This document shows positions 16,841 to 25,405 of a DNA stretch of 64,000 nt, one piece after another. Made by a program: the position numbers and the translations under genes. The first letter of the stretch is position 1. Each line of letters starts with the position of its first letter. The DNA lies in contig NZ_QMEX01000002.1 of the NCBI RefSeq assembly GCF_003284925.1, positions 1 through 64,000 of the forward strand. Direction: 5' to 3'. The notes under the pieces were generated by a model, which saw only the letters and a list, made by a program, of their open reading frames with translations, ran no database searches and was not told the origin of the DNA. This DNA comes from Mycolicibacter senuensis (GTDB taxonomy: Bacteria; Actinomycetota; Actinomycetes; Mycobacteriales; Mycobacteriaceae).

Positions 16841-17412
16841 CGGGCTGCCAACTCCGCGGTGTTCAAGAAAGCCAGCGCGGTAATCATCCGGGAGACTTCG
16901 TCGAGGTCGTCGGTCGGGATGAAGAAGGTCGACGCCGCGGCGCGCAGAATCAGTTCGGATAGCTCCGCGCTGGTCAGTTCCCCGGAGCGCACCGCCGGCG
17001 ACTGCTCGAGTGCTGGGGTCAGCAGTTCCTCGGTGACGGTGACGAATCGGGGAAACACCTGCCGAACAAAGTCGACACCGAAGCCGGGCTCTACCGTGAT
17101 CACCTGCACTGCTTCGGGGTGGGTCTGGCGAAAGTAGAGAATCGCCTCCACGACCACCTGCACCCGCTCACTCAACTCAGGTCGCTGCTCGACGGCCGAC
17201 CTGAGTTCCTCTTGCATCGAGCGTTGAACGTGCTCGCCGATCGCGTCGAGTAACTGGTCCTTGCTCTTGAAGTAGCGATACAACGTACCGCGCGAGATCC
17301 CGGCTGCGGTACCGACATCGCTCATCGACAGTTTGTGCACACCGCGGCGTGCCAGCGCGGACAGCGTCCCGTCGAGAATACGAGCGAGCGTGTCGCTGTT
17401 TGCCGCCATCAC
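16837..17412 (-). CDS. TetR family transcriptional regulator
   Basis: A 191-residue TetR-type repressor with an N-terminal helix-turn-helix (LSMSDVGTAAGISRGTLYRYF, about residues 23-43) and an all-helical ligand domain. It is divergent from the P450 operon at 17668. The 255-bp intergenic region contains two 24-bp boxes, one near this gene's start and one near the P450 start, so it is the best candidate for the factor that binds the box across the region. It is clearly paralogous to the TetR protein at 34540 (similar HTH, and RVQVVVEAILYFR against RVQVVLDTIIAYR). The ligand is unknown. Confidence 0.9.
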   Translation of the reverse strand: MMAANSDTLARILDGTLSALARRGVHKLSMSDVGTAAGISRGTLYRYFKSKDQLLDAIGEHVQRSMQEELRSAVEQRPELSERVQVVVEAILYFRQTHPEAVQVITVEPGFGVDFVRQVFPRFVTVTEELLTPALEQSPAVRSGELTSAELSELILRAAASTFFIPTDDLDEVSRMITALAFLNTAELAAR

Positions 17413-17451
17413 GCCTCCGGCCGTCTCAACCTACCCACGATGTGTCACTTT

Positions 17452-17474
17452 GAACAATATATGGCCATTTGTCT
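17452..17474. promoter_or_regulatory. palindromic box, copy 4 (one base shorter)
   Basis: GAACA-N13-TGTCT, 40 bp before the TetR start codon at 17412. It has the same half-sites and TGTCTCAT extension as the other boxes but one base less in the spacer. It could serve autoregulation. Confidence 0.45.
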
Positions 17475-17569
17475 CATCAGCATAGTGGTCATGCCGGCCG
17501 TTGCGTGAACACCTTCCCTGGCGAGTCGGAGCCCACCTGTTGACGGATCACCATGATGCATACCACTAT

Positions 17570-17593
17570 AGACAGAGTTTGTTTAAAGTGTCT
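17570..17593. promoter_or_regulatory. 24-bp palindromic box, copy 5
   Basis: AGACA-N14-TGTCT, 75 bp before the P450 start at 17668, in an AT-rich stretch. It is one of the two perfect AGACA/TGTCT inverted repeats (the other is at 47242). Confidence 0.6.
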
Positions 17594-17667
17594 CATTGCA
17601 TGCGTGGGCGTCATCGCGGGCCGAGCGTTCGTCGGCGCCGGATCGCGCCTCGGAAGGAAAGCACGGC

Positions 17668-18900
17668 ATGACCGAACTGCAGCCCCAGACTCTCAGCGCC
17701 ACTACGGCGGGTCCAGAGGTGGTCGACGAGTTGGTTCGTCATTTCGATCATCACGACCCCCGTCTGGGCAGCTGCGTCGATGCGGTGTACGCGCGTATGC
17801 GCAGCGAATGCCCGGTGGCACACAGCGACAAGCACGGCGGCTTCTGGACGCTGTCCAGCTATGAGACCGTGCACTACGCGATGCAGCACTATGAGCTGTT
17901 CGCCACCGCGCCGTCGGTGAACATCCCCGCGGGGCTGGGGCAGAGCCGCCCGCTGCTGCCGATGGAAGTCGATCCGCCGGTGCAGTCCAGGTACCGCGCG
18001 CTGCTGCTCCCGGTGTTCTCCCCCGGCCGAATGAAGAGCATCGAGGGCCACATCCGCGAGGTCACCGACTCGCTGATCGATTCCTTCATCGACGACGGCG
18101 AGTGCGAGTTCGTCGGCGACTTCGCCGAGAAGCTCCCGACGGTGATCTTCACCGGGATGATGGGGCTGCCGCTGGACCAGGCCGCCCGGTTCCACGATTG
18201 GAAGAACACGCTGCTGCACGGCCACCACGACGACACCGACGGCACCATCCGTCGACGCGCCGGCGAGGAGCTCAACGAGTACCTGGCCGAACTGCTCGCC
18301 GACCGCAAACAGCACCCGGGCGAGGACATCATCAGCACCCTGCACGCCGCCGAGGTGGATGGTGACAAGCTCACCGACGAAGAAATCCTCGACATGACCT
18401 ATCTGCTGTTCCTGGCGGGGCTGGACACCGTGACCAGTTCGCTGGGCCTGCAGTTTCTGCGGCTGGCACAACGACCCGACCTGCGAGACCAGATCGTCGC
18501 CGACCCGGCCATCATTCCGCTGGCGGTCGAGGAGATGTTGCGGGTGGAGTCGTTGATCCTAGCCGGCCGAACCGCCACCCAAGACGTTGAAATCGGTGGC
18601 CAGCTCATCAGCAAAGGCGACCGGGTGCTGATCAACACCGTTGCCGCCGACCGTGATCCGGCGATGTTCGACGACCCTGACGAGATTCGGTTCGACCGCG
18701 GACGCACCCGTCATGTCGCATTCGGGGTCGGACCGCACCGCTGCCCCGGCTCGCACCTGGCGCGGATCGAGCTCGCGGTGGCCTACGAGCACTGGCATCG
18801 CCGCATACCGACGTATCGGCTCAAAGAGGGCGCCCGAATTGTTCGGTACGCCAGCTCGGTGGCCGGCGTGGCGGCCCTGCCGCTGGTCTGGGATCGCTGA
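17668..18900 (+). CDS. cytochrome P450
   Basis: A 410-residue class I bacterial P450. The I-helix oxygen-activation motif is AGLDTVTSS, the K-helix ExxR is in VEEMLRVES, and the heme-binding loop is FGVGPHRCPGSHLAR with the proximal Cys. ATG 17668 follows GGAAGGAAAG; the frame is open to 17596 but that extension is not P450-like. It heads an operon with an FAH-type hydrolase (start within the P450 stop, TGATG), an SDR, a DoxX-like protein and a quinone oxidoreductase. Electrons probably come from the ferredoxin/reductase pair at 24 kb. It resembles the P450s at 58269 and 62241, but the substrate cannot be named. Confidence 0.92.
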   Translation: MTELQPQTLSATTAGPEVVDELVRHFDHHDPRLGSCVDAVYARMRSECPVAHSDKHGGFWTLSSYETVHYAMQHYELFATAPSVNIPAGLGQSRPLLPMEVDPPVQSRYRALLLPVFSPGRMKSIEGHIREVTDSLIDSFIDDGECEFVGDFAEKLPTVIFTGMMGLPLDQAARFHDWKNTLLHGHHDDTDGTIRRRAGEELNEYLAELLADRKQHPGEDIISTLHAAEVDGDKLTDEEILDMTYLLFLAGLDTVTSSLGLQFLRLAQRPDLRDQIVADPAIIPLAVEEMLRVESLILAGRTATQDVEIGGQLISKGDRVLINTVAADRDPAMFDDPDEIRFDRGRTRHVAFGVGPHRCPGSHLARIELAVAYEHWHRRIPTYRLKEGARIVRYASSVAGVAALPLVWDR

Positions 18901-19919
18901 TGCGGCTGGCAACCTTCACCGTCAACACCCCGGTCGGGCCGGCACGCCGTCTTGGGCTGCTCGACGAGCCCGACACCCTGCTGGATGTCAACGCCGCCTA
19001 CACCCAACTGCTCACTGCGCGGCTGGCCGCCGACCGGGTCGGGCCCGTCGCCGATGCCATCCTGCCGCCCGACCTGCTGGGAGTGCTTCTCAACGGCCCG
19101 GTGAGTCGCGACGCGCTCGACGAAGTGCGCTCCGGCGAGTTCGGTGCCGACCGCAACGAGGCCGGCCAACAGCTGCGCCACCGCCTCGCCGACGTGGAGT
19201 TGCTGGCGCCGCTGCCGCGTCCGACATCGATCCGGGACTGCTCGGCCTTCGAGGAGCACGTGAAAAACACGTCCGGGGGGCGCGGGGTCCCCGAGCAGTG
19301 GTACCGGCATCCGGTCTACTACAAGGGCAATCCGGCGTCGGTCGTGGGCACCGGCATGCCGATACGGCGTCCGGCCGGCGAGACACGCATGGATTACGAA
19401 CTGGAGTTCGCCGCCGTCATCGGCAAGGCCGGCCGCGACATACCACTCGGGCGAGCGCTCGAGCACGTGGCCGGCTACACCGTCTTCAACGACGTCTCGT
19501 GTCGTGACATCCAGCTGGCCGAAATGCGCGCGTTTTTGGGCCCGGCCAAGGGGAAAGACTTCGACGGCGGCAACGTGCTCGGCCCGTTTCTGGTGACACC
19601 CGACGAATTCGACCCCACCCGGGGCAATGCGATGGTGGCCCGGGTAGACGACGAGGAGTGGAGCCGCGGGCGCACCGACAGCCTGCACTACTCGGTACCG
19701 GAGATCATCAGCTACCTGAGCCGCGACGAGACGCTGTATCCCGGTGATGTGATCGGGGTCGGAACCGTCGGCGGCGGTTGTGGGTTGGAGCTGGGAAGAT
19801 TTCCGCAGATGGGCCAGGAGGTGGCGCTCGAGGTCGCCGGGCTCGGCACCCTGCGTAACCGCTTCATCGACACTTCTGACACCGCACCGCCTGATCGATC
19901 GGAAAAGGACGCAACGTGA
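18900..19919 (+). CDS. fumarylacetoacetate hydrolase (FAH) family protein
   Basis: A 339-residue FAH-fold protein. The metal-binding segments are visible: DYELEFAAVIGKAGRDI (Glu/Asp ligands) and GYTVFNDVSCRDIQ. A longer N-terminal domain (about 1-100) and KGKDFDGGNVLGPFLVT place it in the longer FAH subgroup, which hydrolyses C-C bonds of acylpyruvates or hydrates/decarboxylates ring-fission products. Its ATG begins inside the P450 stop codon and its stop overlaps the next SDR start by 4 nt, so it is tightly coupled to both. The likely role is hydrolysis of a diketo or oxo-enol intermediate downstream of P450 oxidation. Confidence 0.85.
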   Translation: MRLATFTVNTPVGPARRLGLLDEPDTLLDVNAAYTQLLTARLAADRVGPVADAILPPDLLGVLLNGPVSRDALDEVRSGEFGADRNEAGQQLRHRLADVELLAPLPRPTSIRDCSAFEEHVKNTSGGRGVPEQWYRHPVYYKGNPASVVGTGMPIRRPAGETRMDYELEFAAVIGKAGRDIPLGRALEHVAGYTVFNDVSCRDIQLAEMRAFLGPAKGKDFDGGNVLGPFLVTPDEFDPTRGNAMVARVDDEEWSRGRTDSLHYSVPEIISYLSRDETLYPGDVIGVGTVGGGCGLELGRFPQMGQEVALEVAGLGTLRNRFIDTSDTAPPDRSEKDAT

Positions 19920-20701
19920 GGCGACTCGACGGCAAAGTCGCGGTAATCACCGGCGCGGGCAAGGGTATCGGCCGGGGGATCGCCCGTCGGTTCGCCCGCG
20001 AGGGCGCAGCGGTGCTGATCGCCGAGCTGGACGACGCGGCGGGCAAACAAACCGCCGCCGACATCGAGCAATCCGGCGGCCGGGCGGTGTTCGTCCGCAC
20101 CGACGTCGGCGTCAAGGCGGACGTGCAAGCCGTCATCGACGGCGCGGTCGATGTGTTCGGGCGGCTCGATGTCGTGGTGAACAACGCGATCGCGCTGTCG
20201 CCCAACGTGCCGCTGGAAGACAAGAGTGACGCCGACCTCGACGCCTTGCTGCACACCGGACTGTGGGCGACGTGGTGGTCCATGCGGGCCGCGCTGCCGC
20301 ACTTCCGTCGGCACGGCGGCGGCCGGGTGATCAACCTGTACTCCATCGACGCCGAGGCCGCGGCGTGGCTACACGTCGACTACAACGCCACCAAGGAAGC
20401 CATCCGCGGCCTGACCCGATCGGCGGCCGCCGAATGGGGCCGCTACAACGTGCTGGTCAACGCGATCGCACCGGCCGCCAAGGGAAGCGTGTTTCACCAA
20501 CTGGCCGAGGCGGTTCCCGGATTCGCCGAGATGTCCGCGGCGCAAAACCCGCTGGGCCGGGTCGGCGACCCCGAAGACGACATCGCTCCGGTCGCGGTTT
20601 TCCTGGCCGGGGAGGACAGCCGCTACATCACCGGTGAAGTGATCCACGTCGACGGCGGGCAACACCTGCCGCGCTACCACAGCCGCCCGCCCGGGCTATG
20701 A
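19916..20701 (+). CDS. SDR family oxidoreductase
   Basis: A 261-residue classical short-chain dehydrogenase starting at GTG 19916, overlapping the FAH stop. The cofactor loop is TGAGKGIGRGIA (about 12-23), NNAIALS replaces the usual NNAG, and the active site is Ser (NLYSIDAEAA) with YNATK as the YxxxK pair. An acidic residue after beta-2 (IAELDDA) predicts NAD. The C-terminus (ITGEVIHVDGGQHLPRYH) is normal. It probably oxidises a hydroxyl introduced by the P450. The substrate is unknown. Confidence 0.87.
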   Translation: MRRLDGKVAVITGAGKGIGRGIARRFAREGAAVLIAELDDAAGKQTAADIEQSGGRAVFVRTDVGVKADVQAVIDGAVDVFGRLDVVVNNAIALSPNVPLEDKSDADLDALLHTGLWATWWSMRAALPHFRRHGGGRVINLYSIDAEAAAWLHVDYNATKEAIRGLTRSAAAEWGRYNVLVNAIAPAAKGSVFHQLAEAVPGFAEMSAAQNPLGRVGDPEDDIAPVAVFLAGEDSRYITGEVIHVDGGQHLPRYHSRPPGL

Positions 20702-20722
20702 CCGATGATTGAAAGGACCTTC

Positions 20723-21085
20723 ATGGCAAGGAATTTCGTGTCGTCGCCGAAGACCTATTACGCGATGGCCGCGTTCATGGCGTTCGACGCCGTGATCTAC
20801 GCGATTCCGTTGCGGCTGGTCACCGAGGGGCTGGACGCCGTCAACTTTCCGCACCGCTATCGGTGGATCTTCCCGCCGATCAAAGCGGCGGCCGCGATCG
20901 GACTGTGCTCGGTGGCGCGGTTCCCGGCGTTGGCGCGCCTGACGACGGTGATGCTCACCATCTACTTCGCGTTGGCCGTCGGGTCGCATGCCCGCGCCCG
21001 CGACCTGGGTAGCGGTGCGGCCTCCGCCAGCACGCTGCTCGCCCTATTCGCGGCGATGGCGGCCACCAGGCCGCACGGGCGATAG
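20723..21085 (+). CDS. small membrane protein, DoxX-like
   Basis: A 120-residue hydrophobic protein with three or four predicted transmembrane helices, for example TYYAMAAFMAFDAVIYAIPL, AAAAIGLCSVARFPALARL and TTVMLTIYFALAVGSHA. The size and topology resemble DoxX-like family proteins. ATG 20723 follows GAAAGGA at good spacing; an ATG at 20705 without a ribosome-binding site is the alternative. It sits between the SDR and the quinone oxidoreductase genes on the same strand and is probably part of their operon. The function is unknown; a quinone-linked or membrane-anchoring role is speculative. Confidence 0.65.
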   Translation: MARNFVSSPKTYYAMAAFMAFDAVIYAIPLRLVTEGLDAVNFPHRYRWIFPPIKAAAAIGLCSVARFPALARLTTVMLTIYFALAVGSHARARDLGSGAASASTLLALFAAMAATRPHGR

Positions 21086-21095
21086 CGTCCTATCC

Positions 21096-22088
21096 GTGCG
21101 AGCAGCAATGGCGCGGTCTTCGGGCGGCCCCGAGGTGGTCACCGTCGAAGACGTCGATGAGCCGGAACTGCGTCCGGGCACCGCCCGCGTCGCGGTCCAT
21201 TCGGCAGCGGTCAACTTTCCCGACCTGCTGGTGCTGGCCGGTAAATACCAGGCGAGCGTGCTGCCGCCCTACACACCGGGGTGCGAGTTTTCGGGCCGGG
21301 TCCTCGAAATCGCGGATGACGTGGCTTCGGTACGGCCGGGCGACGTGGTCTTCGGTCTGGCCACCCACGGCGCGTTCGCCGAACGAGTCGTGATCGACGC
21401 CGGTCGCCTGACGCCCATCCCGACGGCAGTCGACGTCGACATGCGACAACTCGCCGCGTTCGGCGTCACCTACACGACCGCCTACCACGCCCTGCATACC
21501 TTCGCCGAGGTGCGGCCCGGCGAGCACGTCACCGTACTGGGCGCCAGCGGCGGGTTGGGTTTGGCTGCCGTGGACATCGCGCTGGCGCTGGGGGCCCGCC
21601 CGATCGCGGTTGGCGGCTCGCCGGCCAAGCTCGCCATCGCGCTCGAACGCGGCGCGGTCGCCGCGGTGGACTACACCAGCGACGATGTGAAATCCCGGCT
21701 CAACGCGCTCACCGACGGCGGCGCTTCGGTAGTGATCGATCCCGTCGGAGGACCCTACGCCGAGCAGGCGCTGCGGGCGATGCGATGGGGCGGTCGTTAC
21801 GTTGTGCTGGGATTCGCCGCGGGTGAAATCCCCCGCATTCCGCTGAACCTTGTTCTGCTCAAAGGTATTTCGGTGATGGGATTCGAGAATCGCACGATTC
21901 TCGATCACCTGCCCGATCTCGCCGCGGCACATCGGGCCGAAGTGCTTCAGCTGCTCCTCGACGGTCGCGTGCGTCCGCACATCGGAAGCGTCTATCCGCT
22001 CGACGACATCGTCTCGGCGTTGAACCAACTCGCGAAGCGACGAGCGGTCGGGAAAGTTCTTGTCAGCGTGGGCGACGGCGACTCCTAG
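21096..22088 (+). CDS. zinc-independent alcohol dehydrogenase/quinone oxidoreductase family (MDR)
   Basis: A 330-residue medium-chain dehydrogenase/reductase. It has the N-terminal GroES-like fold (SSGGPEVVTVEDVDEP...VNFPDLLVLAGKYQ) and the Rossmann motif GASGGLGLAAVDIA, with GGSPAKLA predicting NADP. No structural or catalytic zinc Cys cluster is seen, which fits NADPH:quinone reductases or enoyl reductases. The start is taken as GTG 21096 (MRAAMARSSGGPEVV) because family members begin just ahead of this motif. It ends the P450 operon and could reduce an enone. FAH gene 22115 is convergent. Confidence 0.87.
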   Translation: MRAAMARSSGGPEVVTVEDVDEPELRPGTARVAVHSAAVNFPDLLVLAGKYQASVLPPYTPGCEFSGRVLEIADDVASVRPGDVVFGLATHGAFAERVVIDAGRLTPIPTAVDVDMRQLAAFGVTYTTAYHALHTFAEVRPGEHVTVLGASGGLGLAAVDIALALGARPIAVGGSPAKLAIALERGAVAAVDYTSDDVKSRLNALTDGGASVVIDPVGGPYAEQALRAMRWGGRYVVLGFAAGEIPRIPLNLVLLKGISVMGFENRTILDHLPDLAAAHRAEVLQLLLDGRVRPHIGSVYPLDDIVSALNQLAKRRAVGKVLVSVGDGDS

Positions 22089-22114
22089 TCCACCCCGGCG
22101 ATACCGATTGGCGA

Positions 22115-22936
22115 TCAGCGCACGGTGTTGCGCACCGAGCCGAGCTTCTCGACCGTCGCCTCGACCACCTGGCCGCGTTGCAGGTAGCGGCCGTCTTCGT
22201 GCGCGACGCCGGCCGGTGTCCCGGTGAACAGCACATCACCGGGGGCCAACCGACTGCGTTGCGCCACGTACTCGATCAGCTCTCCCGGGCCCCACACCAG
22301 CGACGAGGTTCGATCCTGTTGCCGCACCTCACCATCGACGGTCAGGGTGAGCTCCAAATCCGGATCGTCGTCACCGAACTCGTCGCGGGTGACGATCCAG
22401 GGACCGAGCGCACTGGTGTCGTCGAGCCCCTTGCCGGAGAAGATGTCCATACCGGTCACCGACCCGCCGAACTGCAGATCCCGCGCCGAGACGTCGTTGC
22501 CCACGCAGTAGCCGAGAATGCCCGCCACACCGGAATCTCCGGCCCGCAGCTGCTTCCCGACGATGACGACCAATTCGACCTCGTAGTCGAGTTGCGAGGT
22601 GAGCGGCGGGTAGACGATCTCGTCGAACGGGCCGATCAGCGACTCGTAGGGCTTCAGGAAGGCCGCCGGCTTGTCCGGCATTTTCAAGCCGAGGCCCGCA
22701 ACGTGTTTGGCGTAGGTGGCCCCGGCCGCCACCACCTTGGCTCCCGGATCCGCCGGCATCAGCAGAGACACCGAATCCAGATCGACGCTGCGGCCCGTCA
22801 ACGGTGGCGTCGCCGTGAAGTCGGCCACCAGGTCCGGCCCCCAATCCCGCAGCGGCCCCTCGATGAGGTCGACGGCACCGTCCCTGAGCACAGCCCAGGA
22901 CGGCTGCCCGTCGACGTCGACTCGTGCAATCCTCAT
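22115..22936 (-). CDS. fumarylacetoacetate hydrolase family protein
   Basis: A 273-residue FAH protein with the metal site LDYEVELVVIVGK and GYCVGNDVSARDLQ, and the C-terminal FTGTPAGVAHEDGRYLQ typical of 2-hydroxyhepta-2,4-diene-1,7-dioate isomerase or acylpyruvate hydrolase types. Its ATG overlaps the stop of the ferredoxin reductase by 4 nt (22933-22936), so it is translated as the second gene of that minus-strand operon. It is one of three FAH proteins in the window (others at 18900 and 33483), consistent with several meta-cleavage-like steps. Which intermediate each hydrolyses cannot be told. Confidence 0.87.
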   Translation of the reverse strand: MRIARVDVDGQPSWAVLRDGAVDLIEGPLRDWGPDLVADFTATPPLTGRSVDLDSVSLLMPADPGAKVVAAGATYAKHVAGLGLKMPDKPAAFLKPYESLIGPFDEIVYPPLTSQLDYEVELVVIVGKQLRAGDSGVAGILGYCVGNDVSARDLQFGGSVTGMDIFSGKGLDDTSALGPWIVTRDEFGDDDPDLELTLTVDGEVRQQDRTSSLVWGPGELIEYVAQRSRLAPGDVLFTGTPAGVAHEDGRYLQRGQVVEATVEKLGSVRNTVR

Positions 22937-24183
22937 ACGTGACTCGCCTTTCGGTCAGGGTGAAGCAGCTCTCGTAGATCGGTAGAGGTATCGGCCAAGG
23001 CGCAGCGATCAGGCCGCAGGCCGAGTCCGATGGCGGCGCGCGCAACCCGCACGTCGTCGGCGCAGTTGACGCCGACCGCGGCCATCAGCACACCGTCACG
23101 CAACAGCATCGCCGAAAACTCGGCCGACTCCGGATCGCCACGAAACACCACCTCGTCGGTGGGCAACGGACGACCCGTGACCTGAAGGTTGATGTCGTAC
23201 TGATCCGACCACACCCACGGCACCTCGGCGAACATCTCGTGATCTGCGCTGTCGGTGGCCGCGATGTTGTGGGCGGCGATCGCGCTCTGATGCTGGGCGT
23301 TCTGCCAGTGCTCGACGCGAACCCGTTGGGCCAGAATCGGATTGGGATGGTTGGCGATATCACCGGCAGCGAACACGTCCGGGCCACTGGTGCGGCAGTA
23401 CTCGTCCACGAGGATACCGTTGTCGACGGCCAGACCCGCCGCCGTCGCCAACGTCAAATCCGGCAGCAGGCCGATTGCGACCACGACGGCGTCGGACTCG
23501 AACACCGCTCCGTCGGACAGTCGAGTGACGACTCCTCCGGAGCCGGGCACCACCTCGCTTACCGTGGAGTTGACACGGATGTCGACGCCGTGCGCGGCGT
23601 GCATCCGGCCATAGATCTCGCCCAACGCGGCGGGCAGCCCGCGACCCAATGGCACGCCGGTTGCTTCGAGCGCTGTCACCTGCGTCCCCAACGTCGCTGC
23701 GCTGGCGGCCAATTCCGCCCCGACGAACCCCGCGCCGACCAGCAACAGCCGCTTACCCGGACCCACATGTTCGCGGATGGCCAGCGCGTCGTCGATGGTC
23801 CGCAGCACATGGACCCCGTCCACCGGTCTCTGTTCGGGTAGGACGCGCGCCCGCCCCCCGGTGGCCAACAACAACGCGTCATATCCGATCGGTTCGCCGT
23901 CGCTGAGCACGACGCGGTGCGCGGCCACGTCGACTTCGGTGACCGCCCTGCCCAGCACGAACTCCACCTCGCGCTTCTCCCACAGCGCCGCCGGGCGCAG
24001 ATGGGTCCTGGGGATGTCGAATTCCCCGCGTATCAGCTGCTTCGACAGCGGCGGGCGCGAATACGGGGGGTGCTTCTCGTCTCCGACGAGAATCACCCGG
24101 CCGTCAAAACCCTTCGAGCGAAGGGTCAGTGCCGCCGTGCCGCCGGCCAAACCGGCCCCGACGACCACCACTGTGCGTGTCAA
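22933..24183 (-). CDS. FAD-dependent ferredoxin reductase
   Basis: A 416-residue oxygenase-coupled NAD(P)H-ferredoxin reductase. The FAD motif VVVGAGLAGGTAAL is at the N-terminus, the NAD(P) motif is LLLVGAGFVGAELA, and the second FAD motif is DVFAAGDIANHPN. The C-terminal reductase domain starts near HEMFAEVPWVWSDQYD. The start is inferred as TTG 24183, preceded by GAGGTG; the frame is open to 25059 but the extension runs over the divergent ferredoxin gene. It is divergent from ferredoxin 24274, and together they should supply electrons to the P450s and Rieske oxygenases of the region. A 24-bp box lies upstream. Confidence 0.88.
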   Translation of the reverse strand: MTRTVVVVGAGLAGGTAALTLRSKGFDGRVILVGDEKHPPYSRPPLSKQLIRGEFDIPRTHLRPAALWEKREVEFVLGRAVTEVDVAAHRVVLSDGEPIGYDALLLATGGRARVLPEQRPVDGVHVLRTIDDALAIREHVGPGKRLLLVGAGFVGAELAASAATLGTQVTALEATGVPLGRGLPAALGEIYGRMHAAHGVDIRVNSTVSEVVPGSGGVVTRLSDGAVFESDAVVVAIGLLPDLTLATAAGLAVDNGILVDEYCRTSGPDVFAAGDIANHPNPILAQRVRVEHWQNAQHQSAIAAHNIAATDSADHEMFAEVPWVWSDQYDINLQVTGRPLPTDEVVFRGDPESAEFSAMLLRDGVLMAAVGVNCADDVRVARAAIGLGLRPDRCALADTSTDLRELLHPDRKASHV

Positions 24184-24213
24184 AACTGCACCTCGGATCC
24201 ATGTGTGCAAATA

Positions 24214-24237
24214 GGACAAAATATGACTATAGTGTCT
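24214..24237. promoter_or_regulatory. 24-bp palindromic box, copy 6
   Basis: GGACA-N14-TGTCT in the 90-bp space between the divergent ferredoxin reductase (TTG 24183) and ferredoxin (ATG 24274) genes. It shares TATAGTGTCTCAT-like flanks with copy 5. Confidence 0.6.
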
Positions 24238-24273
24238 CATATCACGCCGGAGAAGGGGCATTAAGAGGACCCA

Positions 24274-24513
24274 ATGAGCGATACCAGCGACATCACCACC
24301 GCCCACTTGGTCGAGATCGATCGCAACAAGTGCTGCGGCTACGGGATATGCGTCGAGTTGTGTCCGGAGGTGTTCGCACTGGACGAGAACGGCTTCGTCG
24401 TACTCAACATGACCGAGATTCCCGACGAACTGCTGGCGACGGCGGAAGACGCCGCCTACTCCTGCCCGGAAGAGGTCATCACGGTCCATCGGTCCGGCGA
24501 GCCCGCGGAGTAA
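24274..24513 (+). CDS. P450-type ferredoxin (3Fe-4S or 4Fe-4S)
   Basis: A 79-residue ferredoxin with KCCGYGICVELCPEVF (Cys at 20, 21, 26 and 30) and a distal SCPEEV (Cys64). This is the CxGxGxC...CP arrangement of single-cluster ferredoxins that partner P450s in actinobacteria. The position that is often His in CxxHxxC is Tyr23 here, and there is an extra Cys next to Cys20. AGAGGA precedes the ATG. It is divergent from the ferredoxin reductase and followed by an SDR and a CoA-transferase. It could donate electrons to P450 17668 or to the Rieske dioxygenase; the P450 is more typical. Confidence 0.9.
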   Translation: MSDTSDITTAHLVEIDRNKCCGYGICVELCPEVFALDENGFVVLNMTEIPDELLATAEDAAYSCPEEVITVHRSGEPAE

Positions 24514-24586
24514 ACACCAAGCCATCCGCACGGGCTGTTCGGCCCATGCGTCGTCACCCCATCTCACGAAGCGAAGGGCTAGGTAG

Positions 24587-25405
24587 TTGAGCAGAACGGA
24601 TGAACTTGCCGGGACAGTCTCGATAGTGACCGGCGCCGCCGGCGGTATCGGGTCGGCCACCGTGAAGACGTTGCTGGAACTGGGCTCCACCGTGGTGGCC
24701 GCGGATCTGCCGGGCACCGACTTCGCCCGGTTGCGCGAGTCGGTGGGATCCGATCGCGGCCGGTTGGATACCCAAGAAGTCGACATCAGCTCCGAAGACA
24801 GTGTGGTCGCCCTGCTGGGATCGGTGAAGTCAAACCACGGACGCCTCGACGTGTTGGACAACAACGCGGGTCTGACCAACAAGGCGGCATTCGATTTCGA
24901 TGTGGTCAACATGGACGTCGCCATGTGGGACGAGATGCAGTCGGTCAACGTGCGCGGCACCATGCTGATGTGCAAACACGCCGTCCCTTTGTTGATCGAG
25001 TCCGGCGGCGGGTCGATCATCAACATCTCCAGCGACCAGGCACTGTCCGGGGACAGCATGACGGTTGCCTACGGCACTTCCAAGGCCGGTGTCAACGGGC
25101 TGTCTCGGTTTGTCGCCGCCGCATACGGCAAGCACTCGATCCGCTGCAACGTCGTCTCCCCGGGTTTGATCACCAGCGAGACCATGCTGGCCACCATGCC
25201 CGAACAGATCCAGCAGATTTTCATCGACAACTGCCTGATCCCCCGGCTCGGTAACCCCGCTGACATCGCCGAGGCGGTGGCGTTCCTGGCCTCCCCGCGG
25301 TCGAGTTACATCACCGGCCAGGTGCTGCAGGTCGACGGCGGCGTGCTGGCGCACCTTCCCACCATGGCGGCGATCAACGCGCTGTTCGCCCAGGCGGAGC
25401 AGTGA
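24587..25405 (+). CDS. SDR family oxidoreductase
   Basis: A 272-residue classical SDR starting at TTG 24587. The cofactor loop is VTGAAGGIGSATV (about 14-26), NNAG is present (LDNNAGLTNK), and the active site has Ser in INISSDQAL and YGTSK as the YxxxK pair. It sits 70 bp after the ferredoxin and overlaps the CoA-transferase start by 4 nt. In this context it may be the cis-dihydrodiol or hydroxyl dehydrogenase that works with the Rieske dioxygenase downstream. The substrate is inferred from neighbours only. Confidence 0.85.
   Translation: MSRTDELAGTVSIVTGAAGGIGSATVKTLLELGSTVVAADLPGTDFARLRESVGSDRGRLDTQEVDISSEDSVVALLGSVKSNHGRLDVLDNNAGLTNKAAFDFDVVNMDVAMWDEMQSVNVRGTMLMCKHAVPLLIESGGGSIINISSDQALSGDSMTVAYGTSKAGVNGLSRFVAAAYGKHSIRCNVVSPGLITSETMLATMPEQIQQIFIDNCLIPRLGNPADIAEAVAFLASPRSSYITGQVLQVDGGVLAHLPTMAAINALFAQAEQ

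Noticed and set aside
24184-25059. Extended N-terminus for the ferredoxin reductase (frame open to 25059)
   Set aside because: The extension covers the divergent ferredoxin and SDR genes in antisense; the FAD motif begins right after the TTG at 24183, which has a good ribosome-binding site.
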